From Candidatus Acidiferrum typicum (GTDB lineage: Bacteria; Acidobacteriota; Terriglobia; Acidiferrales; UBA7541): a stretch of DNA of 64,000 nt. Each line of letters opens with the position of its first letter. Within the stretch, counting starts at the first letter, position 1. Below are positions 37,643 through 46,992 of the stretch, in pieces. Below the pieces are notes generated by a model. It was given only the letters and a program-made list of their open reading frames with translations, did not search any database and was not told where the DNA came from. The position numbers were made by a program, and so were the translations under genes. The stretch spans positions 1-64,000 of the forward strand of contig JAOAPV010000070.1 of the NCBI GenBank assembly GCA_025463055.1, given 5' to 3'.

Positions 37643-39787
37643 ATGGGAGTTCGCTTGTCGTCACAACCAGAGAATCGACTCAAAGACTCGGTTAGTCCTT
37701 ATCTTCGTTCGGCTGCCCACCAACCCATCGATTGGTACGAGTGGGGCGACGCCGCTTTTGCGCGCGCCAAATCTGAGAACAAGCCGATGCTGCTGGATAT
37801 AGGCGCGGTGTGGTGCCACTGGTGCCATGTCATCGACCGCGAAAGCTACGAAAGCACCGAAATCGCCAAGATCATCAACGAGAATTTTGTGGCCGTGAAA
37901 GTCGACCGTGACGAACGTCCGGACGTAGATGCGCGATACCAGTCCGCCATCAGCGCGCTTTCGGGCCAAGGCGGCTGGCCGCTCACTGGCTTTTTGCTGC
38001 CGGATGGGAAGCCATTTTACGGCGGGACCTATTTTCCGCCTGACGACCAGGGCGGAAGGCCTGGGTTCCGGCGGGTGTTGCTGGCCGTGGCTGATTCATA
38101 TCGCAACAAGCGCGCGGACCTGGAACGCGCTGCGAATTCGCTGGCGGATGCTGTAGCTCAGGCGGAAACATTCAATGGTGCGCGAGCGAAATTCGAACTC
38201 AGTGTGGTTGACGCGCAAGTCCAATCGATCACCAAACTTTTCGACATTCGCAACGGGGGATTCGGGCAGTCGCCGAAATTTTCACATGCGTCCGCGATTG
38301 AACTGGTTCTCGAGCGCTACCAGGAAACCAAGGAAAAGCATCTGCTCGCCATGGCGGAGACAACGCTGGAAAAGATGGCGCGCGGCGGCGTTTATGACCA
38401 ACTGGCTGGCGGCTTCCATCGTTATTCGGTCGACGAGCGTTGGCTGGTGCCTCACTTCGAGAAGATGAGCTACGACAATTCCGAGCTGCTCAAGAATTAC
38501 CTTCACGGCTGGCAGGTGACGCAGAATTCTTTTTTGCGCGAGACGGCCGAGGGCATCATCGGTTGGGTCAATGAGTTGCTCTCCGACCAGCACAGCGGCG
38601 GGTTTTATGCCAGCCAGGATGCGGATTATTGCCTTGCGGATGACGGCGATTACTTTACCTGGACGCTGGAAGAAGTTCGCGAGGTACTGCTGCCGGCGGA
38701 AGCACGAATTATCGAGCTTTACTATGACATCGAGGCGCGCGGCGAAATGCACCACAATCCCGCGAAAAATGTCTTGTGGGTGGCACGCGATCCCGGGGCA
38801 ATCGCCAAGACACTGGGCGGCGATGAAACCGCCGTGCGCCTGACCGTAGCGCGCGCAAAGGACAAGATGTTAGCGGGCCGGCTCCGGCGGATTACACCGT
38901 ACATCGACACGACGATGTACGTTTCCTGGAACGCGATGTTCGTCTCAGCGTACCTGGAAGCGGCGCGCATTTTGGGCCGTTCCATCGGCGACAACTGCCG
39001 CGATTTCGCGCTAAAAACGATGAATCGCATGTTGGAGGAAGCTTGGACGGAAGATAAGGGATTTGCCCACCGCATCGGCGGGCCGCGGCTGGAAGGTTCG
39101 TTAGATGATCAAGTTTTCAGCGTCATAGCGCTATTGGACGCTTACGAGACGACACTGAATCCGCGGTATTTTCGAGCCGCGCAACGCACACTCGATTACC
39201 TTCTGGAGTATTACGCGGATGCGCAGGGTGGCGGATTTTTTGACCGTCCTTCCAATGCCGCGCCGCTTGGCGGCCTGGATGTGCGCCGCAAGCCCTTTCA
39301 GGATTCGCCGACGCCCGGCGCGAACTCGGTGGCGATTACTGCGCTCGTCCGTATACACGCTTTTACCGGCGACGAGCGGTACTACAACTTCGCGCAGAAA
39401 ACCCTGGAAGCCTTCGCGGGGATTGCGCCGCAGTATGGGCTCTTCGCGGCGACGTACGGTTTGGCAGCTCTTCTTTTCGCGAGGCACCCGATGCAAGTGC
39501 TGATCACAGGCCGTGCTGATGATCCCGCGGCTCTTTCACTGGAAGTTGCGGCGAATCGAGTTTTCCGTCTTGGCAAGTCCGTGATGCGCTTTACCGCTAC
39601 CGGCGAAAACGGGACCATGATCGAGAATCTTCCCGAAGCGCTGAAGGAGACCCTGCCGCATCTGCAAGCGGACAAGGCCGTGGCAGTGATCTGTGCAGGT
39701 CAATCCTGCTTGCCGCCCACGGCGGATCCTGCGCAATTAACCGCAATTCTGGAAAATGGCGCGGTTGGCGCGGTTGGCCGGTCCTAG
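37643..39787 (+). CDS. thioredoxin-domain (DUF255/YyaL, SPATA20-like) protein
   Basis: A 714-residue cytoplasmic protein. The N-terminal thioredoxin-like domain carries CHWCH (Cys58, Cys61) in the family signature block around DIGAVWCHWCHVIDRESYE, followed by DRDERPDVDARY and GGWPLTGFLLPDGKPFYGGTY. The remainder is an (alpha/alpha) barrel resembling six-hairpin glycosidases. The family is broadly conserved from bacteria to humans (SPATA20), with no settled biochemical role. The gene is monocistronic. Confidence 0.93.
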   Translation: MGVRLSSQPENRLKDSVSPYLRSAAHQPIDWYEWGDAAFARAKSENKPMLLDIGAVWCHWCHVIDRESYESTEIAKIINENFVAVKVDRDERPDVDARYQSAISALSGQGGWPLTGFLLPDGKPFYGGTYFPPDDQGGRPGFRRVLLAVADSYRNKRADLERAANSLADAVAQAETFNGARAKFELSVVDAQVQSITKLFDIRNGGFGQSPKFSHASAIELVLERYQETKEKHLLAMAETTLEKMARGGVYDQLAGGFHRYSVDERWLVPHFEKMSYDNSELLKNYLHGWQVTQNSFLRETAEGIIGWVNELLSDQHSGGFYASQDADYCLADDGDYFTWTLEEVREVLLPAEARIIELYYDIEARGEMHHNPAKNVLWVARDPGAIAKTLGGDETAVRLTVARAKDKMLAGRLRRITPYIDTTMYVSWNAMFVSAYLEAARILGRSIGDNCRDFALKTMNRMLEEAWTEDKGFAHRIGGPRLEGSLDDQVFSVIALLDAYETTLNPRYFRAAQRTLDYLLEYYADAQGGGFFDRPSNAAPLGGLDVRRKPFQDSPTPGANSVAITALVRIHAFTGDERYYNFAQKTLEAFAGIAPQYGLFAATYGLAALLFARHPMQVLITGRADDPAALSLEVAANRVFRLGKSVMRFTATGENGTMIENLPEALKETLPHLQADKAVAVICAGQSCLPPTADPAQLTAILENGAVGAVGRS

Positions 39788-39817
39788 CAAGCCTCTACAA
39801 ACACACAAGCGGATTCA

Positions 39818-40384
39818 TTACTTTTTGGGGCGCGATTCCGGTGGAACCAGCCCTGACAAGCGGTAGTAGACCACGAGTTGGCCGTAGTGCTCGCCGGAGT
39901 GTTCGGTGAGGCTGTAAGCGAGATCGGAAATCTGCACTTGCTGCTTGCTTTCCGGCTCGGTGATCCATTCGGCCATGCCTTTGTCGCCCTTGGACTTGAT
40001 CACCGCCGCGCCGTCTTCCACGCATTTCCTGGCAAACGTCACAATCGCTGCTTTCGTTTTCAAGCCGTCGCGCTTCGGATCATCCGGGTAGCGCGGCTTT
40101 TGCCCCTGCGCGGTGTCAGTGAAATAGTACATTGAGGCGGAGACGTGCAGCATCTGCTCCGCAAAGGTGCGCTGCGCGGGCGTGGGCTTAAAGTCGTACT
40201 TGTCTTCGGGAAAATCCTCCGCCATGGCAACCAGTTTGCGCCCGATTTCATTCCATTGGGAAAGGACGACCTGCGAAGGGCTTGGAGCGGGCGCCGCAGC
40301 CACGCTCGCAGTTCGTGCGAGCAGGAATGATGCTCCGAGCAACACAGCTAAGGGCAGCCCTGCGCTTGTAATTACCTTTTTCAT
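39818..40384 (-). CDS. secreted DinB-family protein
   Basis: A 188-residue protein with a signal peptide (GLPLAVLLGASFLLARTASVAAA) and a four-helix DinB-like domain: QWNEIGRKLVAMAEDFPEDKYDFKP, FAEQMLHVSASMYY, LTEHSGEHYGQLVVYYR. The His residues in HVSA, EHSGEH are placed as metal ligands of the fold. DinB proteins are often thiol-dependent metalloenzymes or stress proteins; exported copies are abundant in Acidobacteria. AAGGAGAG precedes the ATG. A perfect CRP-type palindrome lies 32-47 bases upstream. Confidence 0.9.
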   Translation of the reverse strand: MKKVITSAGLPLAVLLGASFLLARTASVAAAPAPSPSQVVLSQWNEIGRKLVAMAEDFPEDKYDFKPTPAQRTFAEQMLHVSASMYYFTDTAQGQKPRYPDDPKRDGLKTKAAIVTFARKCVEDGAAVIKSKGDKGMAEWITEPESKQQVQISDLAYSLTEHSGEHYGQLVVYYRLSGLVPPESRPKK

Positions 40385-40415
40385 TTTTCTCTCCTTGATA
40401 CTCGCTACGCCACTT

Positions 40416-40431
40416 TGTGAGCACGCTCACA
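40416..40431. promoter_or_regulatory. perfect CRP/FNR-type palindrome upstream of the dinB-like gene
   Basis: TGTGAGCACGCTCACA is a perfect 16-base palindrome of the form TGTGA-N6-TCACA, the consensus site of the CRP family. It ends 32 bases before the ATG at 40384. The only gene it can serve nearby is the dinB-like gene. No CRP-like regulator is in the window. Confidence 0.6.
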
Positions 40432-40610
40432 CATGCAGACACAGTTTTTCGACGCATCCCTTGAACAGACGGCTCTGCATTGGAAACGTTTCCCAGGATT
40501 CAACGGTGCTGATATTACTCAGGAATGAAGCCAAGCGGCAAACGAAAAGGGCGTGATCGTTCGGGAGGAAAACTACTAAGCCGTCTCGGACCAGGGCTTG
40601 TTGCTAAACT

Positions 40611-40633
40611 GGGGCGCAGCGGTTCTGCGCCCC
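40611..40633. repeat. GC-rich hairpin (REP-like) downstream of the sugar-phosphate operon
   Basis: GGGGCGCAG (40611-40619) and CTGCGCCCC (40625-40633) form a nine-base stem with a CGGTT loop, followed by TACA. It lies 18 bases beyond the fba stop. It has no T-run on either strand, so it may be a REP-like element or an RNA-stabilising hairpin. Confidence 0.5.
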
Positions 40634-40650
40634 TACAGGGAATTTGTGCG

Positions 40651-41733
40651 TTAGGCGACGGTGACTTCGGGGCTTAGATAGACGTCTTGGATCGTGTTTA
40701 GGAGTTGGACGCCTTCCTTCATAGGGCGCTGGAAGGCTTTGCGGCCGGAGATGAGGCCGGTGCCGCCGGCGCGCTTGTTGATGACGGCGGTGGTTACGGC
40801 CTCCTCGAAGTCGTTGGCTCCGGAGGCGCCGCCACTATTGATCAGGCCGGAGCGGCCCATGTAGCAGTTGGCGACCTGATAGCGGCAGAGATCGATCGGA
40901 TGGTCGCTGGCGAGGTCGGTGTAGATGCGCTTGTCGAATTTTCCGTAGCTGGAATCGCCGATGTTCAGGGCCTGGTAACCGCCATTAGTTTCCGGAAGCT
41001 TTTGCTTGATGATGTCGGCTTGAATGGTTACGCCGAGATGATTGGCCTGGCCGGTAAGGTCGGCGGAGAGGTGGTAATCCTTATCTTTCTTAAAGGCGGG
41101 GTTGCGCAAGTAGCACCAGAGAACGGTGGCCATGCCGAGCTCGTGGGCTTCCGCGAAAACGCGGCTGACCTCCACGATCTGGCGGTCGGCTTGGTCCGAG
41201 CCGAAGTAGATCGTGGCCCCAACGGCGGCTGCGCCCATGTCCCAGGCTTCTTTCACCGTGCCGAAAAAGATTTGGTCGAACTTGTTGGGAAACGTGAGGA
41301 GTTCGTTGTGGTTCAATTTGACAATGAAAGGAATTTTGTGCGCGTATTTGCGAGCAACGGAACCTAGCACGCCGAGAGTGGAGGCCACTGCGTTGCAGCC
41401 CCCTTCGATGGCTAGCTTGACGATGTTTTCACTGTCGAAATAGTCGGGATTTTTCGCGAAGCTAGCGCCCGCGGAGTGCTCGATGCCCTGATCGACCGGA
41501 AGAATGGACAGATAGCCCGTACCATCAAGACGGCCATGACGGTACAGGCGCTGGAGATTTGCCAGCACGCGAACATTGCGGTCGGAAATCGTCCAGACGC
41601 GATCGATGAAGTCGGGACCCGGAAGGTGCAGACGTTCCTTGGGGATTTTGGGCGACTTGAAGCCGAGTAGGGAATCGGCCTTCGCGCCGAGATACGTTTC
41701 AATTTTGCTGCCTGTTACGCTTGTCGTTGCCAT
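40651..41733 (-). CDS. fbaB: fructose-bisphosphate aldolase class I (FbaB/DhnA type)
   Basis: Cleaves fructose-1,6-bisphosphate to dihydroxyacetone phosphate and glyceraldehyde-3-phosphate through a Schiff base. The 360 residues match the archaeal/DhnA-type class I aldolases: [39 protein letters not shown], and the C-terminal [12 protein letters not shown] and [12 protein letters not shown]. It is the last gene of the sugar-phosphate operon, 16 bases after pgl. No class II aldolase is in the window. Confidence 0.94.
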   Translation of the reverse strand: MATTSVTGSKIETYLGAKADSLLGFKSPKIPKERLHLPGPDFIDRVWTISDRNVRVLANLQRLYRHGRLDGTGYLSILPVDQGIEHSAGASFAKNPDYFDSENIVKLAIEGGCNAVASTLGVLGSVARKYAHKIPFIVKLNHNELLTFPNKFDQIFFGTVKEAWDMGAAAVGATIYFGSDQADRQIVEVSRVFAEAHELGMATVLWCYLRNPAFKKDKDYHLSADLTGQANHLGVTIQADIIKQKLPETNGGYQALNIGDSSYGKFDKRIYTDLASDHPIDLCRYQVANCYMGRSGLINSGGASGANDFEEAVTTAVINKRAGGTGLISGRKAFQRPMKEGVQLLNTIQDVYLSPEVTVA

Positions 41734-41749
41734 GGAGTTTCTCCTTGCC

Positions 41750-42508
41750 TTATTCGCGAATTCCTATTGAAAGCATGCCGCCGGCGACGGTGTCCACCAG
41801 CCAGAGTAGTTTGCCGTTCGGCGGCTGAATCAGTTGTGCCGGCAATTGCTCCGGCTCGTACGGCCCTTCCAGAATGCCTTTCAGTGCGAGCGCTTTATCC
41901 GCGCCGGTGATCATGAAAATGACGCGCGCTGCGTTGTTAATCGCTGGCGCGGTCAGCGTGATGCGATTGGTGTAAAGCTTACCCACCCAGTTGCGCACCA
42001 CGAGGTGCTTTGTTTCATGCAGTGCCTTGGTTCCTGGGAACAACGAGGCCGTGTGGCCCTCATTCCCGATTCCCAGAAATACGAGGTCGAAGCGCGGAAA
42101 CTGGCCCTCGGCTATTTTAAAGGATGTGCGCAAGACTTGTTCGTATTCTTGCGCGGCTTTTTCCGTGTCCTTGTACTCGCCCTTGACGCGAAACACTTGC
42201 TCGGGCTTTAGCGGCACTTTCGAGAGCATTGTTTCTGTGGCCATGCGGAAATTGCTGTCCGGATGATCGGGGCCAACGCTGCGCTCGTCGCCGAAGTACA
42301 CGTACATTTTATCCCAGGGCACCTGCGAGCGCAGAGCCGTGTCGCTTGCCAAAAGGGAATACAGGACTTTTGGCGTGGAACCACCCGCGAGAGCGACCGT
42401 GAAGGAGCCTTTCTCCGAAACGGCCTGCGTTGCGGACTGGACGAAATCCTGAGCGGCGCGTGTGGCGATGGCGTCGATGTTGGTCAGAATTCGGACATCG
42501 GGTGGCAC
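41750..42508 (-). CDS. pgl: 6-phosphogluconolactonase (SOL/DevB type)
   Basis: Hydrolyses 6-phosphogluconolactone to 6-phosphogluconate, the second oxidative pentose phosphate step. Its 252 residues contain [33 protein letters not shown] and [14 protein letters not shown], the DevB signatures. The start is GTG at 42508 with GGAG six bases upstream. It is placed directly after zwf (17-base gap), matching the reaction order. Confidence 0.95.
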   Translation of the reverse strand: MPPDVRILTNIDAIATRAAQDFVQSATQAVSEKGSFTVALAGGSTPKVLYSLLASDTALRSQVPWDKMYVYFGDERSVGPDHPDSNFRMATETMLSKVPLKPEQVFRVKGEYKDTEKAAQEYEQVLRTSFKIAEGQFPRFDLVFLGIGNEGHTASLFPGTKALHETKHLVVRNWVGKLYTNRITLTAPAINNAARVIFMITGADKALALKGILEGPYEPEQLPAQLIQPPNGKLLWLVDTVAGGMLSIGIRE

Positions 42509-42525
42509 AGTTTCTCCGAAATGCG

Positions 42526-44118
42526 TTAGTCGCTGGCTACTTGACGCCGGGTGGCAGCGATGTTGTCTCCCTCTTCAACGCAGCCGCGGTCGCGGTCGAT
42601 CTCTTCTTCGCCGATGGTGCGCCACGCGCGGCCTTCGCGCTCGAGCAGCTCTTCGGCTTCCACGGGTCCCCACGAACCGGCCGGATAGTTGGGAAATCCG
42701 CGAGGGGGCAAGGCGTGCCAGACATCGATAACCGGCTGGATCACGCTCCAGCCAGCTTCGACCATGTCGGCGCGCTGGAAGAGCGTGGGATCGCCGGCCA
42801 TGCAATCGCGCAGCAGGCGTTCGTAACCGGTACTGTGTTCAGCGCCGAAGTAGTTGCAGTAATCAAAATCCATGTTCACCAGGCCGAGCTTCATCACTGT
42901 GCCGGGAACTTTCGCGCCGAAGCTGAGGGAGATGCCCTCGTTGGGTTGGATGTGAATGACGAGGCGATTGGTCTCTAGATTTTTTACCGTGGTGTTGCGG
43001 AAAAGAACGAAGGGAGTGCGGCGGAAATGGACGACGATTTCGGTGGCTCGCCGCTTGAGGCGCTTTCCGGTGCGGAGATAGAAGGGAACGCCAGCCCAGC
43101 GCCAGTTGTCGATCTGCAGCTTCATCGCGACGAAGGTTTCCGTGTTGGAATCGGGCGCGACGTCCGGCTCACTGCGATAGCCGACGACCGGCGCACCGTC
43201 GCTAACGCCGGGACCGTATTGTCCGCGCACCATGCAGGTAAGCACTTCTTCCGGGCTGAGCGGCTGGATGGCGTGTAGGACTTCGGCCTGCTTGTTGCGG
43301 ACTTCGTCGGCGTCGAACGAGATGGGCGGCTCCATCGCGGTCATGGTGAGGAGCTGGAAGAGATGATTCGGTACCATGTCGCGAAGGGCGCCGGCCGTTT
43401 CATAAAAGCCGCCGCGATGCTCGACGCCGACCGTTTCCGCGGCGGTGATTTGCACGTGGTCCACGTAGTTGCGATTCCAGAGCGGCTCGATGATGTTGTT
43501 GGAGAAGCGGAAGACCATTACGTTCTGGACAGTTTCTTTGCCCAGATAATGGTCGATGCGGTAGATCTGGTTTTCGTTCAGAACCTGTTTGAGCTCTTCG
43601 TTGAGTTGGCGGGCGGATTGCAGGTCGTGGCCGAAAGGCTTTTCAATGATAACGCGCGCCCAGTGTCCGTTTTCTTCTTTGGTCAGGCCGACGACGCCGA
43701 GCTGCTTCACGATGGTGGAGAAAAATCGCGGAGCGACGGCGAGATAGAAAAATTTGTTTCCACTCGTGTTGTGCTGCTTATCGACTTCAGCGATCTGTTG
43801 CGCCAGGCGCTGGTAGGCATCGGGATCTTGAAAGTCACCCTTGACGTAATAGATGCGTTCAGCGAACCAGGACCAGACGGCGGGGTCGATCTTGCTGGAG
43901 GAATATTTGGGGATTTCTTCCGAGAGACTCTTGCGAAAACTTTCCGTGGTGTAGTCGTTGCCTGCGAAACCGATGATAGCGAATTGCTTGGATAGTAGAT
44001 TATCGGCGGCCAGGTTGCAGAGCGCGGGGATTAGCTTGCGCTTGGTGAGGTCGCCTGTGGCGCCGAAGATGACCATGACACAGGGTGAGGCGACGGGATT
44101 TGAATTCGAGTGGTTCAT
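42526..44118 (-). CDS. zwf: glucose-6-phosphate 1-dehydrogenase
   Basis: Oxidises glucose-6-phosphate to 6-phosphogluconolactone with NADP. Its 530 residues include the nucleotide loop [13 protein letters not shown] and the active-site [13 protein letters not shown]. The ATG at 44118 follows AGGACACCCTT; an upstream extension to 44247 overlaps the gap to gnd and lacks family sequence. The C-terminus is slightly extended and polar ([16 protein letters not shown]). Confidence 0.97.
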   Translation of the reverse strand: MNHSNSNPVASPCVMVIFGATGDLTKRKLIPALCNLAADNLLSKQFAIIGFAGNDYTTESFRKSLSEEIPKYSSSKIDPAVWSWFAERIYYVKGDFQDPDAYQRLAQQIAEVDKQHNTSGNKFFYLAVAPRFFSTIVKQLGVVGLTKEENGHWARVIIEKPFGHDLQSARQLNEELKQVLNENQIYRIDHYLGKETVQNVMVFRFSNNIIEPLWNRNYVDHVQITAAETVGVEHRGGFYETAGALRDMVPNHLFQLLTMTAMEPPISFDADEVRNKQAEVLHAIQPLSPEEVLTCMVRGQYGPGVSDGAPVVGYRSEPDVAPDSNTETFVAMKLQIDNWRWAGVPFYLRTGKRLKRRATEIVVHFRRTPFVLFRNTTVKNLETNRLVIHIQPNEGISLSFGAKVPGTVMKLGLVNMDFDYCNYFGAEHSTGYERLLRDCMAGDPTLFQRADMVEAGWSVIQPVIDVWHALPPRGFPNYPAGSWGPVEAEELLEREGRAWRTIGEEEIDRDRGCVEEGDNIAATRRQVASD

Positions 44119-44170
44119 AAGGGTGTCCTGTATGAGTTTAGCGCGCCCGGGGTTGCGATTGATCCTTGCT

Positions 44171-45184
44171 TCAGGTCTTCTTTTCCGCGTGACCGCCGAA
44201 TTGAAAACGCATAGCTGACAATAGTTTGGCGGCGAATTCGCCTTCACTGCGGGACGAGAACCGCTCGTAGAGCGCTTCGGTAAGCACGGAAGCGGGAGCG
44301 CCGGACTCGATGCCGGCGATAATGGTCCAGCGGCCTTCGCCGGAATCTGACACGCGGCCCGAGAAACGCTCGAGGGACGGCTGCTCGAGGAGCGAAATGG
44401 CGGTCAGGTCGAGCAGCCAGGAGGCGACGACGCTGCCCCGCCGCCAGACTTCGGTAACGTCGGCGAGATTGAAATCGTATTGATAATGCTCGGGATTGCG
44501 GAGGGGCGTGGTTTCCGCGTCGGTTTCGTGATGCTGCTTGCCAACATTGGCGTGTTTGAGAATGTTCAAGCCTTCCGCGTACGCTGCCATCAGACCGTAT
44601 TCGATTCCGTTGTGAACCATTTTGACGAAATGCCCTGCGCCGGACGGGCCGCAATGCAGGTAGCCTTCTTCGGCCGTGCCATCGACCTTTTCGCGGCCTG
44701 GTGTCCGCGGAGCGTTGCCGCGGCCGGGCGCGAGCGTTTTGAAAATGGGATCGAGATGGCGGACGGTGTTGTTTTCGCCGCCTATCATTTGGCAATAGCC
44801 ACGGTCGAGTCCCCAGACACCGCCACTGGTTCCGACATCAACGTAGTGAATGCCTTTAGGTGAGAGTTCCTTGGCGCGGCGAATGTCGTCGATGTAGTAG
44901 GAGTTGCCGCCGTCGATGATGATGTCGCCGGATTCGAGCTTCGGAGTGAGGTCACGGAGAGTCGCGTCGACAACTCCTGCGGGAACCATGAGCCAGATGG
45001 CACGAGGCTTCGAGAGTTTCTTTACGAATTCGTCGAGCGAAGAAGAACCGATGGAACCTTCCGCGCTGAGTTGCTTCACCGAATCGGGACTGCGGTCGTA
45101 TACAACGCATTGGTGATTGTTTTTTTGCAAGCGGCGCACCATGTTGGCGCCCATCCTGCCGAGACCGATCATACCGAGCTGCAT
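44171..45184 (-). CDS. gnd: 6-phosphogluconate dehydrogenase, decarboxylating (short type)
   Basis: Converts 6-phosphogluconate to ribulose-5-phosphate and CO2. At 337 residues it is the short YqeC-type rather than the about 470-residue form. Motifs: [29 protein letters not shown], and the catalytic [19 protein letters not shown] with Lys and the [23 protein letters not shown] insert separates domains. The short type commonly uses NAD; cofactor use here is not certain. It lies 80 bases after pgi. Confidence 0.94.
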   Translation of the reverse strand: MQLGMIGLGRMGANMVRRLQKNNHQCVVYDRSPDSVKQLSAEGSIGSSSLDEFVKKLSKPRAIWLMVPAGVVDATLRDLTPKLESGDIIIDGGNSYYIDDIRRAKELSPKGIHYVDVGTSGGVWGLDRGYCQMIGGENNTVRHLDPIFKTLAPGRGNAPRTPGREKVDGTAEEGYLHCGPSGAGHFVKMVHNGIEYGLMAAYAEGLNILKHANVGKQHHETDAETTPLRNPEHYQYDFNLADVTEVWRRGSVVASWLLDLTAISLLEQPSLERFSGRVSDSGEGRWTIIAGIESGAPASVLTEALYERFSSRSEGEFAAKLLSAMRFQFGGHAEKKT

Positions 45185-45224
45185 TCGTTTGCTCCTGTTC
45201 CCGAGTTAGGTTGCCGCATTGTTG

Positions 45225-45242
45225 GCCGGGCTGAAGCCCGGC
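45225..45242. repeat. GCCGGGC-TGAA-GCCCGGC hairpin between pgi and gnd
   Basis: A perfect seven-base stem with a TGAA loop, followed by ACCTACA. It lies in the 80-base gap between pgi and gnd. Similar GCCGGGCT(T/G)...GCCCGGC elements with a CCTACA tail occur between genes in many environmental genomes, from memory. It could be a REP-like repeat or an mRNA-stabilising hairpin. Confidence 0.55.
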
Positions 45243-45264
45243 ACCTACAACTATGTGCTCGTCG

Positions 45265-46992
45265 TTAAAAGGTTTGCATTGCGAGAGCCTTCTTGGTCGC
45301 TTTGGTGAGCTTTAACAGGTCGGCCTTTACATTTTTCCCGATGTGAACGCGCAGGGCGCGACGGCCGCGCTCTGACAGCACCGCGAAATCGCCGCGTGCT
45401 TGCGCGGCTTTCACTACGCTGAAAGTGTATTTTTGGCCGGGGACGGGCAGGTCGATCTTGTCATCGCAGGTAATCTGCAGGAAAACTCCACTAGTAGGTC
45501 CCCCTTTGTAGGCTTGACCGGTGGAATGCAAAAAGCGGGGACCGAAGCCGAGAACCGTGGCGGCTTTCTTGTCGTCGCGGACCATGTGGCGGATTACCTG
45601 GAGGGCATCTTCGTTCTGCCGGTTCATCGTGATGTAAGCGAGAACGCCGAAATAGTCATTGGCGTTGATGCGATCCAAGTGAAACTTCAGTGCGTCAGCG
45701 AGAGTCTTGGAATTCTTCAGTGCGGCGGTGTTTTTTGCGTCGGCGTACAGCTTAATTCCCTCGGTCTCGAGAAACGGGGATTCGGGAGGAAGCTTGCCGG
45801 TTTTTTCGTATTCGCTGGTCAGTTTTCGGGTTTCGATCTTGCTGGCTTCCACGTCCGGCTGATTAAACGGATTGATGCCGATGATCGAGCCGGCAACGGC
45901 GGTGGCGATCTCCCAACGGAAAAATTCCTGGCCCAGGTTGTACGTGTTCTTCACGGAGATACGCACGACAGGCAGGCCGTCTTTTTCGAGCGCGAGGACG
46001 GCAGCATCCTGCTTTTTGTCCGGTTTGGTTTCGAGGCGGAGGTAGGCGAAAACGCGATCGCTTCCGTACGCTTCGGGCTTGGCGAGCTTTTCTCGATCTA
46101 CGGGAATAATGCCCTTGCCTTGCTTTCCGGTCGATTCGGCGACGAGTTGCTCGAGCCAGGCGCCGAGATCGTGGATTCCGGGCGAAGAAATAATCGTGAG
46201 CTTGTCGAGTCCTTCATTGGCTGCAGTGCCGAGAATGGTGCCGAGCTGGACGCCGGGATTTTTGTCCGCGGTGATGTTAGCTCCGCACGCCTTCACCATT
46301 TCCTGTGTGTTCTTCAGGAGTTTTGCAATATCCAGACCCATGATGGCGCCGGGGATCATTCCGAAATTCGACAGCGCGGAATAGCGCCCGCCGATGCTGG
46401 GTACGCCGAAGAAGATGTGGCGGAACTTATCGGCTTCAGCGACTTGCTGCATTTTAGAGCCGGGATCGGTTATTGCGATGAAGCGATTGCCAACTTCTTT
46501 GGGGCCGACTTTCTTCGCTATCCGCTCGAAGAAATACTGCTTATAGATGTTGGGTTCGAGCGTGCTACCGGACTTACTGGAAACGATGCAAATCGCGCTT
46601 TTGAGATCGACTTTGGCTTCAATAGCTTTGATCTGCGCTGGATCAGTGGAATCGAGCACATGCAATTCGGGAAATCCCTTGATCTTGCCGAAGGTAAGAC
46701 GCAGGACTTCGGGGCAGAGACTGGAGCCGCCCATGCCGAGCAGCAGCGCGTGCTTGAACTTGGCTTTCTTTACGTCGGCAGCAACTTTTTTGAAGAGGTC
46801 GAGCTGGGCAAGCTGCTGTTCGGTGATGTCCAGCCAGCCCAGCCATTGCGCTTCGTCGGTGCCGGTCCAGACGGAAGCATCGCGCTGCCAGAGTTGCCGG
46901 ACCTTGTCGTTCTGCTTCCAATCATCCAGCGAAGCTTTGACGAGAGCTTCCAGTTTTTCTGGGAGCATATAGAGCTGGGAATTGAGGCTCAC
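45265..46992 (-). CDS. pgi: glucose-6-phosphate isomerase
   Basis: Interconverts glucose-6-phosphate and fructose-6-phosphate. The 575-residue protein has LLLGMGGSSLCPEVL, VSSKSGSTLEPN and NPFNQPDVE, typical of the bacterial PGI form found as the C-terminal half of bifunctional transaldolase/isomerase proteins. Its GTG start overlaps the tal stop by four bases (GTGA). Separation from tal into two coupled genes is notable because in several phyla they are one polypeptide. Confidence 0.95.
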   Translation of the reverse strand: MSLNSQLYMLPEKLEALVKASLDDWKQNDKVRQLWQRDASVWTGTDEAQWLGWLDITEQQLAQLDLFKKVAADVKKAKFKHALLLGMGGSSLCPEVLRLTFGKIKGFPELHVLDSTDPAQIKAIEAKVDLKSAICIVSSKSGSTLEPNIYKQYFFERIAKKVGPKEVGNRFIAITDPGSKMQQVAEADKFRHIFFGVPSIGGRYSALSNFGMIPGAIMGLDIAKLLKNTQEMVKACGANITADKNPGVQLGTILGTAANEGLDKLTIISSPGIHDLGAWLEQLVAESTGKQGKGIIPVDREKLAKPEAYGSDRVFAYLRLETKPDKKQDAAVLALEKDGLPVVRISVKNTYNLGQEFFRWEIATAVAGSIIGINPFNQPDVEASKIETRKLTSEYEKTGKLPPESPFLETEGIKLYADAKNTAALKNSKTLADALKFHLDRINANDYFGVLAYITMNRQNEDALQVIRHMVRDDKKAATVLGFGPRFLHSTGQAYKGGPTSGVFLQITCDDKIDLPVPGQKYTFSVVKAAQARGDFAVLSERGRRALRVHIGKNVKADLLKLTKATKKALAMQTF

